DNA from: Onchidella celtica
Taxonomy: Eukaryota > Mollusca > Gastropoda > Systellommatophora > Onchidiidae
NCBI GenBank assembly: GCA_963931925.1
Contig: OZ007571.1
Span: forward strand, 37,039,623-37,103,622
Reading direction: 5' to 3'
Length of the DNA stretch: 64,000 nucleotides
Below, in pieces: positions 45,845 through 59,100 of this stretch. The translations under genes and the position numbers were made by a program. Each line of letters begins with the position of its first letter. The stretch's first letter is position 1. The notes under the pieces were generated by a model, which saw only the letters and a program-made list of their open reading frames with translations, was not told the origin of the DNA and searched no databases.

Positions 45845-46150
45845 GCATAATAGAGAGGAACTAGAAACGGCAGAGATGTGGTTTATTAGAAGAATATTGA
45901 GAGTATCATGGATGGAGAAAAAAATCAAATGAGACAGTATTGAGAGACTCTAATCTGAAAAGATCATTAATTAAAAAAATAAGACAGTGGCAACTGAAAT
46001 TTCTAGGACACATCTGTCACCTCAGGAGCCTCGAACATCTAGCAGTCACGGGGAAGATCGAAGGCAGGAAAAGTAGGGGTAGACAGAGAAAGTCACCGAA
46101 AATCGTAATTCATGGACAACAAATAAACGCCACAACAACTCCTCCTTGAG
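45845..46150 (+). pseudogene. LINE reverse-transcriptase C-terminal fragment
   Basis: Two overlapping frames give MWFIRRILRVSW followed, after an A-run frameshift near 45922, by RQWQLKFLGHICH and TGKIEGRKSRGRQR. This order (RRxLRxSW, LxFLGHxxR, GKIEGxRxRGRQR) is typical of the C-terminus of RTE-like LINE proteins. Only this piece remains. It is 5'-truncated, as LINE copies usually are. Confidence 0.75.
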
Positions 46151-48495
46151 GTTTGCTGATGACAGATCCGAGTGGAGAGCCATGATTGCCAATGTCTGTT
46201 CCAGACAGGGCAACTGATGATGGTGATGATTTGCATAATGGCAACGTACAATTTATGGGAAATAAAAAAAGGTAGCAGTTGAGTCTAGCAGTTTTCAAAA
46301 TAAATATGTATTCATTGTACATGTATGTCCATCTGTTATACATAAACCGTAATTGTATCAGTTTTATGGTCAACAAATCAATTATTTGGTAACGTCATTG
46401 AAACAAGCAGACGAACTACCATTATAATCATCCGAGGTCAAAAACAATTTCTCTACATTTATTTTTAGTCTTTCTACCACCTCTCAATGTGTTTGTCAAC
46501 TGAGATAGTACATGTAACTGTATCATAAACCACCATGAACATCAAACAGAATTTGAATGAATTTGTTTGAATTTCTGCAATATGAGTACTCTGAAAAGGT
46601 ACAATGATACAACTTTTATAGTTTTGCATTTCCTAGGTAAAAAAATCCTGCTGACTTTTTATTTCAAACGCAGTTTTGGGGGTGGGGGTACATGAATACT
46701 TGTATTTGTCTCATGATGAGTAATGTTTTTCATAAACCAAGGACCAGCAATTCTGATGAGTGGTAAAAATTTGATGCAAGTGCCCTATCCGAGCGTCCAT
46801 GAATCAGATCCCTGATGATCAATAGCTTCTGTAACTTACTACTATTTCACAAATGTAATTGTTATAAAATGTTACATAAGCATTAACTATCTGGGAGTAT
46901 AAATCTGTGATACAAATTAAATATTCTGACTCCCACAGTACAAGTACTTGAAAATAATGGATGTCCTCAAGAGCTATAACTGGGCAATGGCATAATACAT
47001 GTATCATCAACATTTTTTTTTTTTTTAATTGATAGATGCTGTTATAATTTGGAGAGAGATATTTCGTATCCCTCCCAATTCCAGCTTCAGGAGACTGGCA
47101 CAGGACCAAAGACTATATCAATAATGAAAGTCATGTTTGTCATGTTTTTGGTTTCTCTGTAAGTGCACACTTGTATGCTACTGTAAAGTATAAGCTCCTA
47201 TGAGCAGATGAAGAATCACACCAGCATTAGTTAATATTTCCCATGGAGCAGATACACGTACTCATGTCGATGAATACCGTCACCTTTGATAACAATAACA
47301 TGTACATGCAAGAGCAGCTGGTTCTAAATTAAATAAATTTGAATGCAGGTCATTGACTTACAGCCTATTCAAAATCCCTGACACTCTTACAGATTGACTT
47401 CTCTATTGAACAGAATTCATGTAATTCGTATGTACTGTTTGTAAAATTTGTATGGAGGACAAAAATAAAAATAAAACAAACAGCCTGTTCAATGTGAAAT
47501 ATCAATTTTTATTTATAACAATGTAATGTAAATACATGTACAATGAACAGGCCTTGAGAAAACAAATAGGCTCTGGTTTATGACTATTTCCTTAAACAAA
47601 AACTGTAACTTCTATCCAGCGGTTGATTCTTAAATTTTGTCATATCAGTCTAGACATGATTTTTAAAATGAAATGCTACGACTCATTTGAACACAATGTT
47701 TTTGTAACCTGTTTACAAAAAGAAAAAAGCCCCCGTCTTAATGGCATTTACTGAGCTTATAACCCACGACACCCACCACTTGACCCAAACCTAATCAAAA
47801 TACTTTTTATGACCCATCAAAATAAATGACTTCATCCTGGAATGTAGTCAAATAACAATAGAAAAACCTCCAAATCATGAAAAAGAAAAAAAAAGCATAA
47901 GTATTTGGGAGTATAAGTTCAAATCATTTACTCGATTAGCTTTAACTAACAGTTTGAAAACTGAGGTAAATTCGGGTTCAAAGTAACAGGCTTATTGGAC
48001 AGTACGGGACACTTGGCCATATGTATATTGAAATAAAAAAAACAACCTTGCTCTCTGGGAGAACTGTGTGCACATACCCATAAACCAATCAAATAAAAGA
48101 AAAATGCACATATGGAGGAAATAAGAACAGTTATAACAATTAACATGGTAATGCCCCCCGGAATATCATGAATAAAACTCACAGTAGAAACAATGGTGAA
48201 AATGTCAAAACCTCTTGTGAAAAAATGCATCCTACAACAGATATATACAGTGTTCCTAATGACAAATTAATTTGTGAACAGCCAACAATGTCAGTGCTAT
48301 CCTAAAAGTCAAAAACTACTAATTTAGTGCTAAACCCAGTCTCACTCTCGCCTTGTATCATTCATTCTCCCTCTTCTTCCTTCAGCCCTGCAAAATGACA
48401 AACATATTTACACCAACAGACATGTCAAAAAAATATAAAAGATGACAGATTCTAGACTCTGTGTTGATTTACACATATTGTGGCGGAAGAAAGTA

Positions 48496-49798
48496 CAGTG
48501 GAGCCCGCATAATCCGAAGTCGCCGGGAAATGGACTATACTTCGATTTACGAAAGTTTGGTTTACCTTTGGGCAGAGAAATAACCATTATTTTGCAGTCT
48601 GCCCCATACCATACTTCGTCTTGCCCCCCCCCCCCCACATATATATATACACACACACACACACAAAAACGCAAGGAACCTGTATGAGTCATGAGATCTT
48701 TCGATTATTTTTTTCTTTATAAGTGACCCTACTGTAGCGGTAAAACAAAAAAAGCAACATTGAATGGCCTAGACCTGGCACTACTGGCAGTTGCTGGTCA
48801 GCAAACTGTCTTTATCTTGGACGCGTGTATTGTGTGTGACGTCAACAATCGATAAAGACATTCTCCCGTGTACGATGTTCAAATGCGAGACTGTAGGCCT
48901 ACTGCGTTATCCCACCTTGCTATCAGTGGCGTGGAATTACTATTACGCAGCGTAACAATGCCGTACTCGTCCCCCCTCCTCATCGAGGATAGTGTGGTGA
49001 ATGTGTAAACACTGCAGTCACGTATTTGCAGTACTGAAGTGCTAAGAACCTCGTAAAAGTGAGGTCTTTGTTCCTCCAGGGCCTTATCATAACGTTTTAC
49101 TTTTGAATACAGTCATGATTGTGATGCTTAGCGAGCATTACACAAGTGTGTATTGGAATGGCTCTATGTGAGCAAGGTGGGCAGACCACACGGCTCAACT
49201 GTGTGTAATTTATGTTCTACGGTATACCGTGTCTTGGCTGTAGATCTACCTGTTGTGGTTACGTCAGCAATCGATTAATTCACTGGCCATAAATTAAAAA
49301 TGCGAGCACCGTCTCGTACTGTATTGTTGGCTGATATCAATCATTGGTCATTGGGGCATAATCATGCTGCGTGCAGGGACCCCGACCCGTACCTCTGCCA
49401 CCCTCCGCCGCATGTTTCTCGCTTGGTCGGGACAGACACGTAAGAGGAAGGCTCTGCAGCCTACCCATTGCATCATTTTTTTGGCACCTCTACCCTCCCC
49501 CTCGATGGCTGGGAAGCGTGGAGGACTGGAGTTGTTGAACAGGCCTGTGTCAGTGTGTTTGTGGAAACTGGTTTTCACGGCTACGGGGCTGGAAATCAGA
49601 AGTTACATTAACTTACACTGAGTTGATTGAGGATGAGAGCCCTCGATCAACTCTATTTATCAGAATTGGGGCAGTTCGAACTCGAAATAGCAGTAAATTT
49701 TTAATAGAGATAAAGAAGGAAAAAAAACTTCATTTCAAAATCACTTCTATTTAACAGAAACTCGATTTACCAAAGTTCGGTTTACTTGGGCTCCACTG
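48496..49798. mobile_element. Non-autonomous Tigger/pogo-like element, TA duplication
   Basis: Ends are CAGTGGAGCCC and its complement, with further subterminal homology (ACTCGATTTACNAAAGTTYGGTTTAC at both ends in inverted order). TA flanks both sides (48494-48495 and 49799-49800). The 1.3-kb interior has no transposase motif; the open frames at 49348-49621 are unrecognised. Confidence 0.75.
48602..48666. repeat. Poly-C run followed by AT and AC microsatellites
   Basis: A run of about 11-13 C, then ATATATATAT and ACACACACACACAC, lying inside the 48496-49798 element. Confidence 0.85.
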
Positions 49799-50196
49799 TA
49801 CTGTTAAGATACATGTACAACTAGGTTATCTGTGCCCAGAGATTACTGAACCCCAAACAGTCAAAATGCCATTTAGAGTATTCTCCTATGCTCATTACTG
49901 TCATCTTTGTACTAACCAAAGAGCTAGTATTAACCCTACCTTCTTATTTAGCATGCAGACTTGATCTTGTTTGATTAGTTAATGCCTTTTGGCACTAGCT
50001 ATCATACAGGATAAGACATGTAACCATGCATATGGCTGAGTTCATTGTGCAGTAGTATCACAAGATCAGTGCTCCACCAATCCAGACTCTGGCAGTGGCT
50101 TATGCTCTCTACAAGATCCATTATATACATGTATCATATTATATACCCATCACAGCACCAGTTCGATAACATTCTCTACAAATTATTTCAGCAGCG

Positions 50197-53100
50197 TCAT
50201 ATAGGTTTCTCAGCTCCTTGTTTTGCCAGTCTGTCAGCCGCTTCATTTGCTGGGTCACCAGTGTGACCTTTCACGAAAACCTGGGGAAGTATTTGGGACA
50301 CTTTACTTCTTGGAAAATGCAACCATATCCATACGAATGATCCCTATTTATACAGGCTTTCCCTTGCCAGTTAACTCCTAGTTCTTGTAGGAATAAAAGA
50401 AAAAGCTCCCCCCCCCCCCGGTAGGCCTACTGCTTTATCCTATCTCCACTTTTACAAAAACTGAGATAAGGCTAAAATATGGCATAACAAAGTTCTATCA
50501 TTCCTGCATGGAATATCTCACTTTGATTTCACACTATGTAAAGTTTAACTACAAAACTTTACAAGTGATTTTCTCAAAACATGCTGAGGTGGAAACAGAA
50601 TAAATTAAGTCTTGGGCGATGAAATGGCAATCAATACCAACTGAAACATGGCAAAAATGCAGATAAATGAAATAAGAAGCTCAAAGTAACTTCACTCTTA
50701 CTCTTCCACTTCCAGCCTACAATTCATATAAGATAATAATGTTTATTGAATCACAAGCCCTTTTTTCCCCCCGACTGGCGTCAAGAATCATAAAACCTCA
50801 GCCAAACTGAAATACAGGTGTTCATATCATGTTATACATCACTGTAATGAATAAAAAATTTAGTAAAATTAAATGATGTAATACAGATGCTTGAAATAAG
50901 TAAACTTAAACTGTACCAAGCTCAAGTAATCACATATTTTTTTTTGGCCCAAAAAAAAAAAAAAGTTGCTTAATAGATGTCATAACACTAACCTCATGTC
51001 ACTGTTTTAGGTGAGGTAAATCACTGACGTACCTTAATTATTTAAGACGAATAAGGTAAAGTTTACTCATACCCATTTCACATTAATGCCTTTTAATTCT
51101 CTGTCTAGCTCTTCAAAGTCCTCTTTGTTGATGACAGGCTCACCCGTTGTCTTTATCCACTGATTCCTCTTCCAACCTTTGATCCATCTGGTTATACCTG
51201 CATAGATTGACATCAAAAGCCAAAATAAAATTGACAAAAATACACAAAACCTACAAGCTGACTGAAGGAAATTTGGTATGAAGAAATTTCACATAAATGC
51301 TGGAAAACTGTCAAACCAGTGGTTCTTAGGAGCAAAGCAAATCACGACTGAAAAGTAATATAGAATTAAAGATATTTGAAAAACAATAAAATGTGACATT
51401 ATGGATAAGTCATTCAGTGTAGACGTAGTATTATATAATGTCCCTGTATGGAAATTAATTCCATAAAGAAAAAGAAAAATGAAAAAGAAAAAACAGAAAA
51501 GCCAAAATGACTTAGCAGACACTCACTGATTTAAAACATATCAGCCTCATGTATGATCCTGTTCTTGCTGACTTCAACTCCCTCAAGGACAAAGTGAAAT
51601 ATGTGTTACTACTGTTTAGCTTATGTTATATATCACATTAATAGTAGGGGGGCCAACTTGCTCTATCTCTTCAAATAAGCGTTGAACCTTGCACTAAAAT
51701 ATATACTCTTGTTTGTTGTATTTTCATTTAAAGTGATCCCCTGAGCGTAAGAAACTGCCGGATATATTTGGCTAAAGGGTGGCATTACGTATGTAGACGC
51801 GATTTTGTGCCCAATTCTATTTAGATAATATAGCTCAATTTTAACGGGGGTGGCGTAAGAAAATATTCAGTACTTTCTCAGATTTCTACCAAAAGCTTTG
51901 ATACTCGACACACTTACTCTCAGATAGACAGGCCATGAATTGAAAGCTTCAAATGTATTATTTGTTCATTATTCTGCATATCATGGGTCAAGAACTCTGT
52001 ACACATAAAAAAAATCTGAAAATTTCGAATAAATCATTTCGGATCCATGCTTATAGTGACTAATATGGTTCTATCTAAATGTTTTTACCACAGATGTCTT
52101 AGAAAGACGCTACAAACATTTTTTAATTTGCTAATTGTAACATTAATCCCCCCAAAATATAAATTTAGAATTTCCAAACGTCCTAACATTTTTTGTATAC
52201 AAGAATTATAGCACTCATTTCTCCTGCTCCGCCATTCTGAGTACTAAGAGCAACCAATACCACTGTGATAAATTTCTGTAGTTTTACCAATCTGTTACCA
52301 AAAATTTTCCTTTTGGATGCTCTTTGTGATATTGTTACCTCTTAACAACAAATTGTTCTCAAATTGACGCCATATAGTTCGAGTGTGGCTTCTATGTAAG
52401 GCTATCTGAGCCTAGCGATTGGACGTGTGGAAAATTTTATTGCTGAATTAGGTTGTCAGATACTTACTGATCTCGGTTCAGTTTGATGCCAAATGATGCC
52501 AGTCGAGTTTTTTTTATGAGAGGCCAAAATGTTTCGCTATCTTCAGTGACAATGCCTTCGTAAGCACCGATCCTAGGTACCCACGGTACTGCAACACTAG
52601 CGATCCTTTGATGTTCTATCCTGTGACGTCACAATATCGAAGCCGAATATTGATAATCCTGCACCCGATACTGTTTGATCTTGGGAAATATTGAATGAGG
52701 TACAATTCCAGCTGACAGGAGGGCGGTAAACTAACTGACCAGCCTGCCGGCGAGCTGGGCACTGAGATCAGTCGTCAAAGACCTCTTGAGATCAGCATTC
52801 ACCACCAAATTCACTATATTCGCAAGATGGTGGACTCTAGACATGTGTGAACAGGAAACTGTGAAGTCAACGAACGACGCAATCGTGGACAAACGGTTTC
52901 GCAGTGACTGTCCATCATGGCTGTTTTTGTACTGGCAGAAAAGGGGGGCCTTTTGTACAGGGCTTCATCCTGTCCTCGTTAAGGTGTTTCTTTCCAGTAG
53001 ACATGCTGTGCATCGCAAATTGGTGTGTGGCATAGCATTTGGTCAGATCTTTTCACTGAAACGACCTAAATGCCCCCCCCCTCCCCGTTTCCCAAGGCTT

Positions 53101-56100
53101 CAGCAGAAAACTGATAAACCTATCGGTGGCCAAATTATGTGACCGCATATTATTATGAAACTGCATAAGTGCAAGGGACAGATTTACTAGAGGGAGAAAA
53201 CAAATTTCTTCAAATGCATTGCTTACCTTCTTACGTTTTTAATTGCAAATATTATTTGAAAGATTGTAACTTTGCCTTCATCGTTAGAACAAAAAAAAAA
53301 AAAATGAAATTTTTGCATAGAGTGTGTAGAATATTCGGCAAAAGAGAGTTGTCATCTGAAGTTGTGAGAACACATTATTATGCGATTCACGGTAGGGCCA
53401 GGGATACACCTTCCACTCTTGAGCTAAATATTGAACCTGGATTCAACTGTGCACGCGTTTGTAACATAAGAGACTTTGTTCCCATTACAACTCACTCACT
53501 GTTGTCATCTCTCTTTGGTCAAATGGTGGAAATGCAATCTACCAGCAAGTCAGTGTTGAAACAAAGTGTGTATGATTTCTACTGAAAATTTCACCATAGG
53601 GTTTCAGATGTAGACATCCTTGTTGCCTGTGGACCCATGCCACGACAAGTTTCCCCCAAACAAAGTGTCTGACTTTATCACTTCAGTGGTGAAGGGACTT
53701 ATCCTTCGTGATGAGAATGCTCGTATTCTGTATGTGATTTTCGACCAGTGTTTCAAACTAAGTAGAAAGTCCTGCTGCATACCCCTCCTACCCCACCCCA
53801 TCCAGAGAGGACGAAGAGCCGTCGCATCCCCAGCAGACCCTTTTTCTCACCGTCGTTACGTACGAAGAACAAACCAGACGGACGACTATCAGCCAGGTGA
53901 GGTCTCTGTAGCATTCAGTTAATACACATCGCATTGTCATAGGCCCAGACCCACAACCAGTACAATTGGGAGGTGGAATTCAGCACACATCTATCAATCA
54001 CGAGAAAGCTGGTGTTATTGTGGTATATCACATGATTCAGGAAATCAGTGATGGGCATCATAACCTTAAAGTCAACTCAGACGACACAGACATACTGCCA
54101 TATCTCGCTAACACCCCGCACGTAGAAATGCATAGAAGTCTGGTCAATATAGTATCTTTCATGAAAGTATTATTGCCAACCAGTAATGTCATGTCCGTTA
54201 ATATTGTTTGTCAGCATCCCCGAAGCCATCATGCTGATCATCTTGGCAATCCATGTCCTCACTGGGCGGGACACTGTTTTCTCGTTTGCTGTCACTGGAA
54301 ACACTACAGTTCTTACCAAGTTAAAAATGTAATGTTCTCTGTCTTCCAAGAATTGGGAACACGTATTAAACAGAGGAAGAAATCATAGAATTCTGCTTCA
54401 CTTCATAGCTTCGCTGCATCAACGGGCGCCGGGGACATTCATGAGGAAAATGCATCTTTTCAGCACGAAAATTGCAGCCAAGAGGTATATCACAATAAAT
54501 TTCTTTAGGTTTTCACCATCTATGAACAGAGTCAGACACAATGTCTGGACGTTCAGCATCAGGTGTTACCGTGGAAAGTTGCCGGTGGCTCATTTCCAAA
54601 CTTCGACCCTCTGCACTGTGACTACATGGTCTGTGGAGATGCAGCTGAGAGCACCAAAAAAGGCTCTTAACCTGTTTAGCTGCAGTTGCAAAACGAGCTG
54701 CAGCACAAGCTAATGTACTGTCCTGTATTCAGTTGTGCAAATGAAAGGAGACAACCTCTAAAGCAATCCTGTTAGGGATGTGGCAGCTGAGACGAATCCA
54801 GCTGAAGACCATTAAAAACCAGTTTCCTACCTCATCGGTGAACTGGATGTGACTCACCTAAAAATGAGAATTCTCCCACTGAAGGTACTATGGTTGAAGT
54901 AATGGGGCATTGGTGAAACAGTGATGACATGAAAGAATATCATTAATGACCTGAATTACACATCTATTGATACGGCGGTGATCAGTTTGTAGATGTCTTT
55001 GGAGACTAAATGCATCTGCATCACCCCTCACCCATTCAACAATGGTTTTGTTCGAATTAAGATTAAACAATTGGCACCATGTGTCAAAATTGGGCAAAAA
55101 GAAAAGGTTGTATGTTGCAAATTCTGTCTTCTCTTTAGTTTGCTTTGTATTGTTTGGGTTTTATTTCTCACGCGGGGCTTTGCAACATGCAACCTTTTCT
55201 TTTTGCCCAATTTTGACTTTGCTTATAGCCCTGCTGCGACCCCACAGTTTTTCTGTGGTTTTTATGATATTTCGTGGCACCATGTGTGTATGTCTATTTT
55301 GATATGTTTCTGTTTGTTTTTACAAACTCGATTATTTCCAACTGTAAAAAAAAACAACCCACTGTGGAAGTTGTTCTCAATTGTAATGTGAAGGACATCG
55401 GACCTTTTCAGCTGCGGCTATCTTGGAGTTCGTCATTTATGGAAAAACGTTCAAATTCTCACAGGTGGCATCGATCGGATCTAGAACCGGAATTTAATTT
55501 TCATTCAAAACCAGCAGGAAACTTTCAATATACACCCAGTTACGAAAGAGGGTATACTTAGGCCACACTAAGACTGATAGTTTGTTGGAGGTTGTCTGCA
55601 GATTGCACTGGACAGCAGAGAGGGGTTTGTTATTTGACTTGTTTCTCAAGCCCTGACATTGTTTCCACAGCACATTCCGATATAATTCAAAATGAATGAA
55701 CCTGGCTTGAACTGCAGTAATGAAACAACTAACTCTTGCTAGCAATATTGTATACATATCTCAGCATCAACAACAGACGTTACGTACTATTACTAACATT
55801 TCTAAATATGTGAAGCAGTTCAGAGCGGATCCACCAAATAGACGTATTACTGTAACTGCTATTATTAATAATTTGATCTTCAAATTGTTGCATTATGTTT
55901 TTCAAAAACTTCTATGCGCACTTGTCTATGATAATAGGCAGTAAAGTTCAACCTTAGTCACCCGGTATATTTTATGAGATTTTTTAAAATACTGGACTCG
56001 CAATGTTCAGCGATATAAGGGGTATAGTTTTGATTTTGTCCAATAGATTTCTTGTAATAAACACAAATCAGTACGAATAACGTTCATGTGGTAGGAAATT

Positions 56101-59100
56101 GAATTCTTTTTAATTTGATGTATATTAAGTATGGGTATTTCTTTAATATTTGGCTTGGTACAACTTTATTACTGTCATTTTGGCTGAAAAGAGCGCAAAT
56201 CTGTAACGTCACGTAGAGGGTGTTTTTGAGGAATTTCTTAGCGTTGCCACCCTTTATCTCATTATATCCGGCATTTTCAGTAGCCCAGAATGGTTCTCCT
56301 AACATTTGTAGCAAAATCAGGAGTATATATTTTTGTGCAAGGTTCCCGGCCATTTGACGGCTTGGCCCCCTTACTATTAAATACAACTTCAACATATTCC
56401 GTCTCACCATTTATTAAGAACTGACTGTCTGTATGAAGAATGAGATTCCTTATGCCCTTTTTCTTTGCACTCTGCACAGCACGAACAGCAGCCTGTCAAA
56501 CATGAAAATATAATCAGATACTGTTGTCAACCAGATTCCCTCAGATAATCTTTGCTTTAAAAGTTACATCAACATTCTCATACTCTTTAATCTGTAAAGA
56601 ACCATAGAAGTAAAATAAATTATACTGGTAAAGATTGACTTCAAAATGGATGGTCCACTCCTGGAATTAAGGGATAAACCTGGGAGAATCTTAAGTTCCA
56701 ATACTTGTGAGACTATTGTTACTTTGGCCCCAAGCCACCAATTTTAGATGCCATGATGACAGGCTTCCTCAGCTAACGGAGGACAAAATGTGTCCCAACC
56801 CCAGAAAACTGTCAATGATAACACTAAGTGGAGAAATACAGCCACATAAATGACCATTTTAACAGGTAAATTTTGCAAAAGCTAAAAGACTTTTATGACA
56901 CAATTTAACTCTTTGCGTGCCATAATTTTTTCCAAGTTTGCCGATACAGGAAGAAAATAGTGGGGTAGATGGATGAAGACTTACTACAGCAACATCTGTG
57001 AATAGAGAGTCAATTTCCTTTCTTCTGAAAACAAAATAGCCTATCATTCTTGTGCACCGATACATCAGTGATTGGCACAAATGTGACCAGCAGAAAAAAC
57101 CGGGTATATCAGCAATTGGCACGCAAAGAGTTAAATAGATTGAGTGAAGGGAACAAACCCATGAAAAACTCACAGGTTCGAAAGGAAGGGCAAATTCTAT
57201 GATAGCCTCCCCCAAATTAAAAAAATACAATCTCTGTTCTTACTGGAACCAATTACAAAAGACACTTCCAGACGAAGACAACAAGGACACCTGAACATCC
57301 CCCTAAAATAAAGATCTCAACCCTTATTACTGGATCAATGTTCAACAATATGTGACATGGAGCATCCCTTGGGATGTCTTTCCTGACAGATTGGGGAAAG
57401 GAGAAAATATTGAATAAAACCTCACATGTATCTCAGCTCTGTTGTTTGTAGGTCTTCCTGGTAGTCTTTCACTTGCATTTCTGAAAAAAAGGAAAGATTG
57501 GAAAGTGAATAAAATTTCTCCACCAGTCTAACTCTAACCAACCTCCTTCCGTATCATATAGTTTTTGTTCTCTGACATTCCTCTCATTTTCAATAATGAC
57601 TTTAACAGACCTTCAGTCTTTGTGTGCCAATCGCTGATGAATTGGTTTTTCCACTGGTCCCGTTTGCGCCAATCACCGATGTATCAATGCATAAAAATGC
57701 TAGGCTATTTTGTTTCGGGAAGAAAGAAAGACGGCTTTCTATTCATAAATGTTGCTGTAGTTAGTCTCCATCATCTTCCCCACTATTTTCTTCCTGTATT
57801 GGCAAACATGGAAAAATGAGTGGCACACACAGAGTTAAGTGCACACAGAAGAAGAAGAAAGCTTTCCGCGGGAGACAATGAAATAAAGAAAATAAGGTGT
57901 CATTTCTGGGGTGATTTACTTTATTTTCTCCGTATCTTCAGCAATGCCCCTAATTACAAAGAACTAATCTCAAAGAGATCACATTTCCTGAATAAAAAAA
58001 AAAATTTTGTGCCGCAATATTTTCTGCAATTTCAAATTACAATGTGAAAGTTAACACGACAGTGAGACAGTCTACAATATATTCTGAAAGCATGAGACAA
58101 GACTTACAGCTACATATGATTCAAATGTCAAAGGCATTACTGTCACAACCATTTCATCCAATTTTATACTTGCATAGGTTTGTCAAATTCATGTTTTCAT
58201 TTGCAGTTGCTTATAATAATATACGAATGTCACTTGATCTCAGTCAACCATCTCTCAGTAAATTCAAATTAAACAACTGGATCTCATTTACTCCATAAAC
58301 TTGTTCACAGTATAATTTCATAACTCTTCATATCTCTGGCCACAAACCAAATAGGGCTTACTCAATTGTTAATGACACTGGAAATATTATTTAGTAATCC
58401 CTCCATAAAAATTATGTCCTGCATCAAGAATGATGTCTCAAATGTGAGTGGAGGTCAAATCTTTCTTCTGTTGTTTTACATTCCACTATGTTATTTGGAT
58501 TAAATATAGACAACTATAAAATTAATGTATAAATAATATACGAAAACAAAACAACCCGCAACCACTACCGGTGAAAACTACATTAATCTGGACATTTCAA
58601 ATTGAAGACTAAAGCTGCCCACATTCAAACAGAAGCAAATATCTCTAAGTTCGCTTTCCAGTATTCATCTATGGTGTCCAAATATCAGGTTCCTGCATCT
58701 CTTTAAGAAATTTTTCCAGGGGTAAAATGTTAAATTCCAGGGCTACTTAAAGGTCGGAAAATGAGAGAAAAAACAATGGTAACTCTGATTCTCCCGCCTT
58801 TTTTTTTCATAAGGGGCAAATTTAAGGGCAATTCCAGGGGTAATTCACTTTTTCCAGGGTTTTTTATAAAAATTTGAAATTCCAGGGGTTTTCCAGGGGC
58901 GCGCGGGAACCCTGAAATATGAAACAAATCTTTGTCACTGTGCCCCTCCCCTCTCCTTTACTGCTCATTGACTTAGACTTACTCAGGATCATTTGTTTGC
59001 CAGAAAACTCCAATGCCTGCTCTTGCACCATTCTGTCCATTGTCAAAACAACCACCATCAGTGTATACATGAACACCTTCAGATGCATCAAATTTTTTGC

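Larger units (their letters stand above)
42162..48495. other. Intergenic region with MITE and LINE remnants
   Basis: Two features are recognised: a second copy of MITE family M (43863-44401) and a LINE C-terminal fragment (45845-46150). Otherwise there are poly-G runs (44610-44627, 44950-44965), a T run (47010-47027) and short open frames without motifs. No host gene was identified. Confidence 0.5.
51198..56407 (-). other. Large RNASEH1 intron
   Basis: The 5.2-kb intron between the HTDSQF exon and the WIKGWK exon holds a decayed PIN-like mobile-element gene in antisense (52786-54760) and a small hairpin repeat (55084-55216). The remainder shows nothing recognisable. Confidence 0.75.

Noticed and set aside
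49348..49621. Opposed open frames of 76 and 85 codons
   Set aside because: They fall inside a TIR element, overlap on opposite strands and resemble no known protein.
54888..55391. Overlapping 60-130 codon frames around 55 kb
   Set aside because: They overlap a hairpin and repeat B in several frames and carry no conserved motif.
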